Positions 9,170 through 18,213 of a stretch of 64,000 nucleotides of DNA are shown in pieces. Within the stretch, counting starts at the first letter, position 1. Each line of letters starts with the position of its first letter. The notes below the pieces were generated by a model. The model did no database searches, had not been told where the DNA came from, and was given only the letters and a program-made list of their open reading frames with translations. The position numbers and the translations under genes were made by a program. The DNA is from Leptolyngbya iicbica LK (GTDB lineage Bacteria; Cyanobacteriota; Cyanobacteriia; Phormidesmidales; Phormidesmidaceae), in contig NZ_QVFV01000001.1 in assembly GCF_004212215.1 (NCBI RefSeq), positions 1,188,814-1,252,813 on the forward strand. The letters are read 5' to 3'.

Positions 9170-10070
9170 CTGCGAAAGTTTTTTTTGTGAAAAAATGATT
9201 TTTCCAAATTGTGCGATCGCGTCTACCAGGAAATGGAAAAGTTAATGGTCGATCTTCTCGAACCAAGCCAGCATTAGTGATCAAAAAACCTTCATAGCCG
9301 AAGCTTTTCATCAAGTCAAAGATCTCGTACTTGTCACGATCATTAATCATAAGCTCAATGATGAAGTCAACATCATGGCGCTTGAGGGTTAAAGTAGCTG
9401 ATTTGAGTATCGGTAACTCATTGCCTTCACAGTCTAGTTTAATCAGAATACTGCCATCAGCCTCGCACTTTGAGGCAATTACTCGATCTAAAGTTTCAGT
9501 CATGATGTCAATGGTTTGATAAGGCAGATCTTTGAAAATTCCGTCAGTGCCACGAAACGAATTAATAATGGAGGCGCTAGCCGATAGTTGTGAGCTATTA
9601 ATGGCAGTTGGAAAATAAAACTTTTTTTGAAGGTCAGGATACTCATCCAAAGCTTTTTCAATGATAGTGAAATTTAGCTGATTATGCTCTTTTAGTTGTC
9701 TAAGATAATGAGCATTTGCCGGAAAAGGCTCGACGGCAAAAACGTGTGCTTCTTGTGGAAAATAGGCTTCTGCCAACACCGAGTAAAAACCAATATTTGC
9801 ACCAACGTCAAAAAAGTACTTAGGACAAGTGAAATGACTATAGTTTTTGACAAGTTGCGCGACTTCTGGCTCGTAAGATTCTATCCCACCTATGGCTATC
9901 TGTTGTAAAATATTGGACTTTTGTAAGTCATGAAACTCAATGAACTGACCACCAATTGAAAAGCTCTTAGTTTTCAGCAGCCCAAGTTTGATGCAGGATA
10001 TTGTGAAGAGTTGCAGGGCTTTCTGAGATATTCTTTGGCGTCTGGTCAATGAGCTTGAGGCGATGAACAT
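9126..10070 (-). CDS. FkbM-family methyltransferase
   Basis: 314 residues. Motif I is FFDVGANIGFYSVLAEAYFP, motif II AVEPFPANAHYL, and the later ILIKLDCEGNELPIL is the FkbM signature (KxDxEGxE). FkbM enzymes use SAM to methylate hydroxyls of polyketides, sugars or peptides. In glycan loci they generally cap or decorate a sugar. It lies 5 bases after the asparagine-synthetase-like gene and overlaps the GT4 gene downstream, so it is cotranscribed with both. Confidence 0.88.
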   Translation of the reverse strand: MFIASSSLTRRQRISQKALQLFTISCIKLGLLKTKSFSIGGQFIEFHDLQKSNILQQIAIGGIESYEPEVAQLVKNYSHFTCPKYFFDVGANIGFYSVLAEAYFPQEAHVFAVEPFPANAHYLRQLKEHNQLNFTIIEKALDEYPDLQKKFYFPTAINSSQLSASASIINSFRGTDGIFKDLPYQTIDIMTETLDRVIASKCEADGSILIKLDCEGNELPILKSATLTLKRHDVDFIIELMINDRDKYEIFDLMKSFGYEGFLITNAGLVREDRPLTFPFPGRRDRTIWKNHFFTKKTFADVEKFSRKNYGYWI

Positions 10071-10075
10071 TTGAG

Positions 10076-11704
10076 TTAAGAGGGGATTTGAATATCGTTT
10101 TCTTCACACCACAGCTTAGTGCCTAAAGCCACTAAGCCTCTTCCTTGGGGGGGTATGACTGCTGTTTTGATATTTTTGAGAAAGTAACGCAATCCATACA
10201 AAGCATACTGGTCGCTATAGTGACCCCAATAGCTGGCATATTTATACACTCGCTGTTGATCACCCAATAGAGCTCGCTCTAATTGATTGAGAATAATTGT
10301 GCCGGCCATTGCTCCCGGCCATCTTCGTGATTCAGACCGATAGTTTTGGAACAAATTGTGGTAGTTGAAATGCTCCAAATATTGAATATAAAGTGACTGC
10401 TCTAGTCGAAGATTCAGGGGAACTTGTGACCAAAACCGCACTAATTCAGTATCCCAGAGAGGTAGCTGCCAACCGAGCCCCAAAAACTCATAGATCCTTT
10501 GACCATTGACTACCAACTTGGATTGTCTTTCCTGCCACTCCCATTCTTCATAGAAAGCAGCAATCTCTGGCATAGTCATTTCTTGATGCTCTTCAAGGCC
10601 AAGTACACTCAAGATTCTTGATTTCGCAAACTCTACATTTTCTGGCGTTTTGAGGTGGTGCCAGAGAGAGTAATGTTTATAGATAACAAAATCAGTTAGT
10701 TGCTGAGCGGAGCAAGGCCCTATCAGCATTTTTAGGGGAATGTGCCCGCCGGAAGTAAAGTCGCCACTTTGACCATTGATAACCACCGCATTTTCTGAGA
10801 GTTGGCCGCTTTCTCGGAGTGAATGCAGTGCTTGGTAATCATTCATCACTGGGACAGCACTTAAGCTATCAGCGTATTCCCAATAAGCTCGACGTTGTGA
10901 TGAGTCAAAGATCTGTCGCGCTTTAGAAGCGTTAGGCTGAATAAATTGCCAAGGCACATTCAACGTTTTAGCCACGGCTTGGGCAGCTTTGGCTTCATAG
11001 TTTCCGCGTGGGCCATAGGAGAATGTATGCAGGTTGGAGCATCCAAGACTATGCAATTTAGCCAAAATCAACCTGGAATCCAGTCCACCACTAAGAGGCA
11101 ACCAAATAGGGGCATCACCCACAGCATTGAGTAACCGTTCAAAAGTGCGATCGGTCGCGTTTGCGAGTTCTTCAACATATTCACTAGCGGTGTGTTGAGT
11201 GTGAGATGAGGGATGGTAGCGAAAATATCTCTGAACAGTCAGTTGACATTTCATCTTGTCCCAAAGTAAATATTCTCCTGCCCGAAGTTGATACAGATTG
11301 TGATAAATAGTCTCCCGATTAGTAACGTAGCCCGCCATCATAAATTCTAAAAGGGCGGTCTGGTCGACTTGAGAAATTTGATACTTTTGTTTGAGCAAAT
11401 GCGCAGAATTGGAAATCGCCAGATTGTGGTGTTCGTCTGTGGCATAGAAAATCGGATAACTTCTAATGACATCAACAAAGGCAATAATTAGAGTTGATGT
11501 TTCAACAATGACGGCGAAATGTCCAATTAAAGAGTTGAGGTGTGTGTTGAGACGGACAAAATCATGATGATGTAGGCAAGCGCTTAGCTGCGGCAGTAGG
11601 CTGTCAACCGAATCACCAATGCTTAACACGGTTGTGCCATCATAAGCAGTTTGCCGATATTGCATATGAGCGTTCGAATCAACCAGAATAGAAGCAACAG
11701 CCAT
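10076..11704 (-). CDS. Asparagine-synthetase-like amidotransferase with degenerate glutaminase domain
   Basis: 542 residues, similar to AsnB in the C-terminal synthetase half: the ATP-pyrophosphatase loop LPLSGGLDSRL near residue 200 and the helix-rich domain after it are present. The N-terminal glutaminase domain is recognisable (YRQTAYDGTTVLSIGD and later YQLRAGEYLLW), but the protein starts MAVAS, with no cysteine at position 2. Glutamine hydrolysis as in AsnB therefore seems unlikely. AsnB-like proteins in glycan loci may amidate sugar acids or other intermediates. Using free ammonia or another nucleophile is inference. It sits 5 bases before the FkbM gene. Confidence 0.85.
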   Translation of the reverse strand: MAVASILVDSNAHMQYRQTAYDGTTVLSIGDSVDSLLPQLSACLHHHDFVRLNTHLNSLIGHFAVIVETSTLIIAFVDVIRSYPIFYATDEHHNLAISNSAHLLKQKYQISQVDQTALLEFMMAGYVTNRETIYHNLYQLRAGEYLLWDKMKCQLTVQRYFRYHPSSHTQHTASEYVEELANATDRTFERLLNAVGDAPIWLPLSGGLDSRLILAKLHSLGCSNLHTFSYGPRGNYEAKAAQAVAKTLNVPWQFIQPNASKARQIFDSSQRRAYWEYADSLSAVPVMNDYQALHSLRESGQLSENAVVINGQSGDFTSGGHIPLKMLIGPCSAQQLTDFVIYKHYSLWHHLKTPENVEFAKSRILSVLGLEEHQEMTMPEIAAFYEEWEWQERQSKLVVNGQRIYEFLGLGWQLPLWDTELVRFWSQVPLNLRLEQSLYIQYLEHFNYHNLFQNYRSESRRWPGAMAGTIILNQLERALLGDQQRVYKYASYWGHYSDQYALYGLRYFLKNIKTAVIPPQGRGLVALGTKLWCEENDIQIPS

Positions 11705-11718
11705 GAAACCGTATCGAC

Positions 11719-12576
11719 TTAATTAGAGGAGGAAGTGTGTTCGCAAAGTAAGAACCAATGGTAAGGATGATGAGGATTATGAAAATCTTCAATCACATCG
11801 AGACCGGCTTGGCTAACTAGGCGTTTTATTTTTTGTTTCGGGTATGATTTTCTGCCAACTTCCCAATAATGTGGCCCATGTTTATCGGTACGTTTGAGTA
11901 ATTCAGCTTCGTTCTGATCTTGCAATGGAAAGGAAGGAAAAGATGAGAAGAAGTTGAAATTGATCGGAAAACGCCGCAATCCTCGCTCTCGAAACCGCAG
12001 TGAAAAATTGAAATGAAGGCTGGAACGTTGGCAAGGCAAACTGATATATACGTAACGCCGTGACACACGGGTGAGCTCTTTCAAGGCGCTGAGCGTTTTG
12101 AAACTGGGTAAATGTTCTAAAACCTCGAAGCAACAGACGCAATCAAAAGTTTTATCTGGCCAAGGCAAGGAAAGAATATCACCAATCACATCGGGTTGAT
12201 AGCGAGCTTCGACATCTAATGTGGTAACGGTGTAGTCGTAGCACTCAAGGAGCGCTTCTAATAAACCAATCCCTTTGCCGACCTCAAGAATCTCTGAGAC
12301 TCGACTTTTCGGCAACTCTAAAACTTTCTTGAGCTGATGCCAAACGCTCAGAAAGTTGCCCTGCTGCATATAGTGAGCATGAAAATAGGCTTGCCTAAAA
12401 ATGGTGTCATATAGACCATCACTAATTTCTGCTGGTTGAACTTCTTGTAAATCAAACAAAAATTTTGGCCCACGAACTTGAGCTTTCGTGTCGATCCATT
12501 CTCGATACTCAGGAAAGTTTCTATGCAGTTCTTCGAAACCTTTTTGAGTGAATATGGCAAATCCAACGCTGCTCAT
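11719..12576 (-). CDS. Class I SAM methyltransferase (Methyltransf_11-like)
   Basis: 285 residues. Core motifs are ILEVGKGIGLLEALL, VTTLDVEA, DILSLPWPDKTFDCVCCFEVLEHL and YVYISLPCQ. The N-terminal 90 residues form a conserved-looking cap (IFTQKGFEELHRNFPEY). It lies 14 bases before the asparagine-synthetase-like gene in the same transcript direction. The domain arrangement fits small-molecule or sugar methyltransferases; the acceptor is unknown. Confidence 0.78.
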   Translation of the reverse strand: MSSVGFAIFTQKGFEELHRNFPEYREWIDTKAQVRGPKFLFDLQEVQPAEISDGLYDTIFRQAYFHAHYMQQGNFLSVWHQLKKVLELPKSRVSEILEVGKGIGLLEALLECYDYTVTTLDVEARYQPDVIGDILSLPWPDKTFDCVCCFEVLEHLPSFKTLSALKELTRVSRRYVYISLPCQRSSLHFNFSLRFRERGLRRFPINFNFFSSFPSFPLQDQNEAELLKRTDKHGPHYWEVGRKSYPKQKIKRLVSQAGLDVIEDFHNPHHPYHWFLLCEHTSSSN

Positions 12577-12642
12577 AGTGTTTTGAAATCGTTATTCATT
12601 CTCGACTGGATAGATTAGTTGTGCGGCTACTTATTACTAAAC

Positions 12643-14223
12643 TTAGAACGCATATTGATAAACCACTTCATGATTGACGGAGTGAGGCGATGCGGCGATC
12701 GCTCCCATCAGTTCATGGTCACTAAAAGTAAACTCGTCGTCATCGTCGGTTTCTAATTGAACCATACAACAGCGCTTAGCAACCGCGTCGAATGCTAGCG
12801 GATACCAAGATACGGAGGTGTGGTTCATCAGGACAAGGGGAGTCTGCGTCAGCATGGCATAGCCAAAAGTGCTGGTGTAAGGGTGGGTGAACACAACGCA
12901 ATCAGCCATTTGATGGGAGTCTTCGAACGGTTGAGTGATGATTTCATCCACATACGAATCCATCACACCAGCAATCTCAGTTAAGCGATTGGGATGAGCT
13001 TTATAGAGCGTGGTAAATCCGTTGGCTTTGAGGCACTTTAGAATACCGATTTCTAGTCGGAGGATTGATAAAGCATGGTAATTGGGCATCGAGGGGTAAA
13101 GGACCTGATTCATGGGGAAGCCCAGCAGCATGACACTTTTGACAGAGCTCCTGGTCTGATGCTTGGGCAAGCAGTCAAATATTTCTCGGTATGGGCTGCT
13201 TTGTAGCGGAGCAACCTCAGCCATCTGTAACCCTCGGGAGCAAGTTTTTGCTAGCTCTTGCAAGAGTTGGTCTTCTCCTGGTGCACCGGAGTAATACCGA
13301 TCGACCAAAGATAAACCATCGGCATCAACATACCCCCGGTTAAACGCTGCGGTGGCATAGCTGTTACCGTGGGAGAAGCCGATCGCTTCACCACCTGCAA
13401 GTTGCCAAGCCGATACAAACGCTCGATGCAGCGGATAGCCTAATCCCGCCGCAACCAAAGTGTGATTAGTTTGCGCAATTTTCTGCTTGAGTGGCGTCAG
13501 GTTGCGAACGATGAAGTCATGAGTTTGGTTAATGGCAAAGTGACTACTTTGCTGGATAAACGAAGCCCAGGGAATATCGCTATCGACCAATTGATAAGTT
13601 TTTATGATGTCACTGTGATACTGCTCAATCAAGGCAGAGAGTGACGGGTTATGCAGCCGTGACTCTTGAGAGCGTCGGGTGTGGGCATAGGGATTGAGGT
13701 AAGTCAGGCGTCGTTGGGTTTGCTGACAAAACAGCTGAGCTGGGTGACTCAGTGACCCAATAGCTAAATAAGAACTGATTTTGCCCGAGGGGAGGCCTTG
13801 CCCCAGTGAATACAGGTTTTTGAGCCGACGTCGAAAGTTATACGTGCGCAAATTGCTGGGTTGAAAGGCATATCTTTGCAGCGCTTGCTTGGGAAAAGAC
13901 AGCCAGTCAAATTTTGCCAGTGGTTCGGCTTGCTGACCAGCGACATGGGTATATTGATCTGCCTTAAGTTGGGCACAGCACTGCGAGCGAAAAATGGCAT
14001 AGGCCAGAATCGTGTTGATGCCGATGCCCGCAACTCCAACCTTGTAGATAATTTCGTCGGATGATTGAGCGCAAAAAAGAGCGATATAGCGAGTAATTAG
14101 ATCTTCGTATATGGCTTGATAGACCTCATGCTTGACCGGAGTATATCGGTAGTCTAACCACGTTGCTGGTCCTTGCCATTTCACGCCGTCAATATTGATT
14201 GCATAAGTTTGATGTGTGCCCAC
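12643..14223 (-). CDS. Predicted GT-B-type surface glycan transferase
   Basis: 526 residues with no membrane segments. The second half holds IGFSHGNSY near residue 285, TLYKAHPNRLTE near residue 415, and FTHPYTSTFGYAML near residue 450. These spaced His/Ser/Thr motifs resemble the donor-binding part of KpsS/LipB-like capsule transferases and other GT-B enzymes that use CMP-activated acid sugars. The gene follows pseI by 17 bases, so it is a good candidate for a pseudaminic-acid transferase. That assignment is inference; a hypothetical polysaccharide protein is the cautious reading. Confidence 0.6.
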   Translation of the reverse strand: MGTHQTYAINIDGVKWQGPATWLDYRYTPVKHEVYQAIYEDLITRYIALFCAQSSDEIIYKVGVAGIGINTILAYAIFRSQCCAQLKADQYTHVAGQQAEPLAKFDWLSFPKQALQRYAFQPSNLRTYNFRRRLKNLYSLGQGLPSGKISSYLAIGSLSHPAQLFCQQTQRRLTYLNPYAHTRRSQESRLHNPSLSALIEQYHSDIIKTYQLVDSDIPWASFIQQSSHFAINQTHDFIVRNLTPLKQKIAQTNHTLVAAGLGYPLHRAFVSAWQLAGGEAIGFSHGNSYATAAFNRGYVDADGLSLVDRYYSGAPGEDQLLQELAKTCSRGLQMAEVAPLQSSPYREIFDCLPKHQTRSSVKSVMLLGFPMNQVLYPSMPNYHALSILRLEIGILKCLKANGFTTLYKAHPNRLTEIAGVMDSYVDEIITQPFEDSHQMADCVVFTHPYTSTFGYAMLTQTPLVLMNHTSVSWYPLAFDAVAKRCCMVQLETDDDDEFTFSDHELMGAIAASPHSVNHEVVYQYAF

Positions 14224-14240
14224 TCGCCGTTGCCCTGCAT

Positions 14241-15293
14241 TTAGCCAATCATATCTTGCCGCAATGGCGTGCCTTTAGGGGCAGCGGTGTTGATTCGACG
14301 ACCTAAGAATCGCTCATAGTATTTGGGCGGTAGTCCGTAGCCGGGGCGAATAGCGCGTAAGTTGTCGGGGGTGAAAACATCGCCAGCTTGCATATCTTGG
14401 GCGATGTATAGGCTCCGACGAAAAACTTTAGATCCCTGTTCAGCGTCCGCTGTGCCATATTGAATGCGCCCGATCGCTTGCCAAGCGCGTTCAGATTCGG
14501 TCACGAGTTGAGTGATTTCTTCGGGCTCCATGGAAAATGTAGAATCGACACCACCATCGGCTCGTCTGAGGGTGAAATGCTTTTCGATAAAGGTCGCTCC
14601 AAACGCAACACTGGCAACGGCGGCCCCAATACCCATCGTGTGGTCTGACAGACCCACTTGAACGTTGAAGAGATCGCGCAAGTGAGGAATCGTTTGCAAA
14701 TTGGTGTTCTCTGGGGTGGCGGGATAGGTACTGGTGCATTTCAAGAGAATCAGGTCATGGCAACCTGCTTCCCGAGCGGTACGAACAGTTTCGTCGAGTT
14801 CGGCGATGGTGGCCATGCCCGTCGAAATGATCATGGGCTTACCTGTGCTGGCGACCTTGCGAATCAAAGGCAGGTCTGTATTTTCGAACGACGCAATTTT
14901 GTAACAGGGCACGTCTAGAGTTTCTAAAAAATCGACTGCTGTCGTGTCAAAGGGCGTACTAAAGCCGATGATGCCGAATTCGCGGCAACGTTCAAAAATT
15001 GGTTGATGCCACTCCCAAGGGGTATGAGCTTTTTCGTAGAGTTCGTAGAGAGAGTGACCATGCCAAAGGCTCTTAGGATCGTCAATAAAAAATTCCCCTG
15101 CAGCCAAATCCAGGGTCATGGTGTCGGCAGTGTAGGTTTGCAGTTTCAGAGCATGGGCTCCAGCCTTGGCGGCAGCCTCAACAATCTCTAAGGCGCGGTC
15201 GAGGGATTGATTGTGATTGCCAGACATCTCGGCAACGACAAAGGGTGGATGACTGCGACCAACTGGGCGACCTTGAATGCTAATCACTTCCAT
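14241..15293 (-). CDS. pseI: Pseudaminic acid synthase
   Basis: 350 residues, the usual NeuB/PseI length. PseI condenses 6-deoxy-AltdiNAc with phosphoenolpyruvate to give pseudaminic acid. The TIM-barrel part begins with PFVVAEMSGNHNQSLDRA and ALKLQTYTADTMTL, and continues with MIISTGMATIAELDET, LLKCTSTYPA, GLSDHTMGIGAAVASVAFGA and FIEKHFTLRR. The last 60 residues form the SAF/antifreeze-like domain (LRAIRPGYGLPPKYYERFLGR). The EMSGNHNQ and DHTMG motifs favour PseI over sialic acid synthase. It lies 3' of the other pse genes, separated from them by the SDR-ATP-grasp module. Confidence 0.93.
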   Translation of the reverse strand: MEVISIQGRPVGRSHPPFVVAEMSGNHNQSLDRALEIVEAAAKAGAHALKLQTYTADTMTLDLAAGEFFIDDPKSLWHGHSLYELYEKAHTPWEWHQPIFERCREFGIIGFSTPFDTTAVDFLETLDVPCYKIASFENTDLPLIRKVASTGKPMIISTGMATIAELDETVRTAREAGCHDLILLKCTSTYPATPENTNLQTIPHLRDLFNVQVGLSDHTMGIGAAVASVAFGATFIEKHFTLRRADGGVDSTFSMEPEEITQLVTESERAWQAIGRIQYGTADAEQGSKVFRRSLYIAQDMQAGDVFTPDNLRAIRPGYGLPPKYYERFLGRRINTAAPKGTPLRQDMIG

Positions 15294-15382
15294 CAGACCT
15301 TGTACCTAATTACTCACTAAACTTTTGTTGCTTGGGTAATCCCATCAGTCAAGGCAAATCCTCCGCCATGCTGAAAGCCTTG

Positions 15383-16338
15383 CTATGGGAGATCGCTTAA
15401 CTCAGGATAGTAACTCGCGACGATCGCATTTTCAGCGCGCAGGCAAGGGATACCTGAAATGATGGGGTACACACATAAGGCTTCCGGGCTAAACAACACC
15501 TCACCAAATTGTTGCAGCGTTGCCCCAGTCTTGGGACAAGCCAACACGCTCTCTACGTCCTTCTCCGATTCCGATATAGGTGTTTTTTGAATAACTGTAA
15601 TAGCAGTAGGGTTGAGTGGGTTGGCCGTTAACGGAAATAACTCATGCTTAATCACGGAATAACCGAGATTTTCGGCAGTCTTGACTAAGTTTTTGCAATA
15701 ACGGTGAGAATCCATCCGAGCCTTTGCCGCTGCACTAGCCAGTTCATATCCGGGCTCTAATAAAATGAGATATTTTTTTGCTACCCGGTATAGTTCTTGC
15801 AGAATGGGTTGTTCGAACCCACCATTTGGCTCGATAGAGTGAGACGTATAAACGACGTCAATCGAATTAGTGCTAAAAGGAATTTGAAATAGGCTACCAG
15901 TACATAACGTAGTGTCTGCAATCTTATTTTTATCTAGCCAAAGCTTACCGTAGGCCAATCTAGACCAACACAAGTCAAAACCGTAGGCCTTGGTCTCGCT
16001 CGGTAAATTCTTAACGACTTCGGCGAGCGTCGTGGCTTCACCAACGCCAGCTTCCAAAATTGAGGTTGGATGGCATCGAGTCAGCATTTCTTGAGCGATC
16101 GCTGCACCATAATTCTGCTTGTGCTCAGCTATTGATGGCTCACTCAAAGCGGAGACGTAGCTGCCAGCTTGCAAATCATAAGAGACTTCAATAATCTCTT
16201 CGGTGTTGCCGTTCGTAGTAGCATTTTTCCTTAAGAGGGCCATGATATTTTGGCCTTGCAGATACAACTCCTTAAGCTCTCTAGGATTCGGCTGACTCAT
16301 TATCAATTTTCCCGACGAAGAAGGTTTTAGAGATTTCA
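15383..16338 (-). CDS. SAM methyltransferase with C-terminal Trm112-like zinc-ribbon remnant
   Basis: The methyltransferase core has SILEAGVGEATTLAEVV, AYGFDLCWSRL and IDVVYTSHSIEPNGG. The last 60 residues (VLACPKTGATLQQFGEVLFSPEALCVYPIISGIPCL) resemble a Trm112-type domain with some cysteines lost. The open frame starts with TTG at 16354. ATG at 16338 or ATG at 16300 (preceded by GGGA) are better starts, and I use 16338. A 186-base AT-rich gap lies upstream, so this gene may have its own promoter. Role in the pse locus unknown. Confidence 0.72.
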
Positions 16339-16540
16339 TAAGAGACAATGCCAATCTCTACACTCAAGCTACCATCAAAAAGGTAGGCTTAATACGAAAA
16401 ACGGCTAAGCCTTTTATACAGAAACAGAAGTGTTTTTTGAATAGACCACAAATAAACAATTCCAGCCAAGCAAAAAACAATCAAATATATTTATTTATTA
16501 AAAATAAAATAGAAACAACATAATCACTACATAGATGCTT

Positions 16541-17503
16541 TTAATTCGTTAGAAGAAGCTCTTCAGCAACCTTATACATCCTTGTATTTTCTTCAGGCGG
16601 AGTATACGGATCTATTGTATAACCGAACTTATCTTGAAGGCTCCAAACAACATCACAGAAACCCAGGAGATGGCGAAACCTTACTGTGCTTGAGAACCTA
16701 GGGTTAACTTCAAAAATAACGGGTCCCCGCTCTGTCAAACGCAACTGTACATTAATGCTTCCAGATAGTTGGAGACTTTTCGCGAGTTCAACTAATAAAT
16801 CAGAAATAGATGTATCAACTATGACCTGCGCAGATCCCGTTAATCCTCCTACTAGCTTTCGCCTCAAAACGATTTGTCGTACTTCACCTGACTTAGAACT
16901 AAATAATCCACAAGTATATTCCTGATTATTTGGTCCAAGGAGCTCTTGCCATATCCAATCTTGATGTTTCTCACCGAAGAAAGCAACATCACTTAAATGA
17001 TTTATTTGATAAATGTGCTTACTGCCTTGACTACAAGCCTTTTTAAGAATGCATGGAATTTCTCTTGGACTGCCTTCGCTCACAGGGACACTCCAAGGAA
17101 AAGGTAAGCCCTGAGATTGCAAATATCTAGCAGTCTTAAGCTTGTCTTTGCCAATTTCAATTGATTTCGAATTAGCCATGAGAATATACTGCTGACTGAA
17201 AAGAAAGGCAAACTCAGAGCCAGAGCACCTTAAAGCATCAAATTCATAAATCTCACTTTCGCTGGTTGGAATAATGACATTAACAGCGTAAGTTTCAACT
17301 ACCTCAGCGATTTTCCTGAAGTAATCTGAATCTGACGCTTTTGGCAATACTAGACACTTATCATATAAAAGCTGACCAGGATGGTCATCATGTATATCTG
17401 ATCCAAAGATTCGAGATAGGGGAGCGACTTCTCTCAAGATCCTCAAAATGCTGATCGCAATATCACCAGCACAGCCTGTAATTAACACATTTCCAAGCTT
17501 CAT
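16541..17503 (-). CDS. ATP-grasp ligase-like protein (CPSase large-subunit-like)
   Basis: About 320 residues. The N-terminal pre-ATP-grasp Rossmann half starts MKLGNVLITGCAGDIAISIL. The ATP-grasp half includes PCILKKACSQGSKHIYQI, DWIWQELLGPNNQEYTCG and the metal-binding ending GPVIFEVNPRFSSTVRFR. Such enzymes make an acyl-phosphate and join it to an amine or thiol. The frame is open to an ATG at 17536, but ATG at 17503 gives a 4-base ATGA overlap with the phosphoesterase gene and a proper hydrophobic start. It is AT-rich. The substrate is unknown; ligating an amino acid or carboxylate to a sugar intermediate is conceivable. Confidence 0.8.
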   Translation of the reverse strand: MKLGNVLITGCAGDIAISILRILREVAPLSRIFGSDIHDDHPGQLLYDKCLVLPKASDSDYFRKIAEVVETYAVNVIIPTSESEIYEFDALRCSGSEFAFLFSQQYILMANSKSIEIGKDKLKTARYLQSQGLPFPWSVPVSEGSPREIPCILKKACSQGSKHIYQINHLSDVAFFGEKHQDWIWQELLGPNNQEYTCGLFSSKSGEVRQIVLRRKLVGGLTGSAQVIVDTSISDLLVELAKSLQLSGSINVQLRLTERGPVIFEVNPRFSSTVRFRHLLGFCDVVWSLQDKFGYTIDPYTPPEENTRMYKVAEELLLTN

Positions 17504-18213
17504 ACTGAATACCAACCTCGTTGTAAAACCTCCCATAGGTAAGGGAGATGTGGATCTCTTGACTTGGCTTCATCAATTATTACTCGTGGATCAAATAGAG
17601 TTCTTTTCATTGAAATAGTTTTTGAATTTGTATTTACGAGACACCAGCTAGCAAGATTGCCAACATCACGCGGCTGCCCTACGGATCCTGGATTCAGCAG
17701 AACGGTGCCATTCTTAGAGGCATATACAAATGGGTGATGAGTATGACCCATCAATACAAAATCAGCGTTAAATGATGCTATTTTATCTAATTCAGTTTTT
17801 GGAGAGTCAGGATATATATATCTATCAGCATCTTGAGGCGAACCATGACTCAGCAAAAAGTTTAGGTCATCGATACTGCACATCAAGCTAGCAGGCAGTT
17901 TTTTTAAGATATGAATCTGCTCTCTCGTGAGCTCATCAAAAGCTATTGACAGCCCACTGCCATACTTTCGATGTATCTCGTCTCGCAAACATTGACCTGC
18001 CTCAAAATCCAATAAAAATCTTTCATGATTCCCCTGAATCATATCTTTTGGCCAGTCTTCAAGTAACCTGAACACCTCAGCAGGTTGATAGTAATAACCA
18101 ACATAGTCACCAAGCAATAGTAGCCTCTCGACATTTGCTTGCCTGATTTCTTTAAGAACGGCATTCAACGCAATATGATTGCCATGAATATCAGAAAGAA
18201 TCGCAATGTTCAT
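17500..18213 (-). CDS. Calcineurin-like metallophosphoesterase (YfcE/MJ0936-like)
   Basis: 237 residues. All metal-binding motifs are visible: ILSDIHGNHIAL (D-x-H), LLGDYVGYY (GD-x-VGY), IQGNHERFLLD (GNHE), LLSHGSP and VLMGHTHHPFVY (GH-x-H). Proteins of this small type hydrolyse phosphodiesters or phosphomonoesters. Both ends overlap neighbours by 4 bases (ATGA), so SDR, phosphoesterase and ATP-grasp are translationally linked. Within the locus it may remove phosphate from a sugar intermediate; this is inference. Confidence 0.88.
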   Translation of the reverse strand: MNIAILSDIHGNHIALNAVLKEIRQANVERLLLLGDYVGYYYQPAEVFRLLEDWPKDMIQGNHERFLLDFEAGQCLRDEIHRKYGSGLSIAFDELTREQIHILKKLPASLMCSIDDLNFLLSHGSPQDADRYIYPDSPKTELDKIASFNADFVLMGHTHHPFVYASKNGTVLLNPGSVGQPRDVGNLASWCLVNTNSKTISMKRTLFDPRVIIDEAKSRDPHLPYLWEVLQRGWYSV

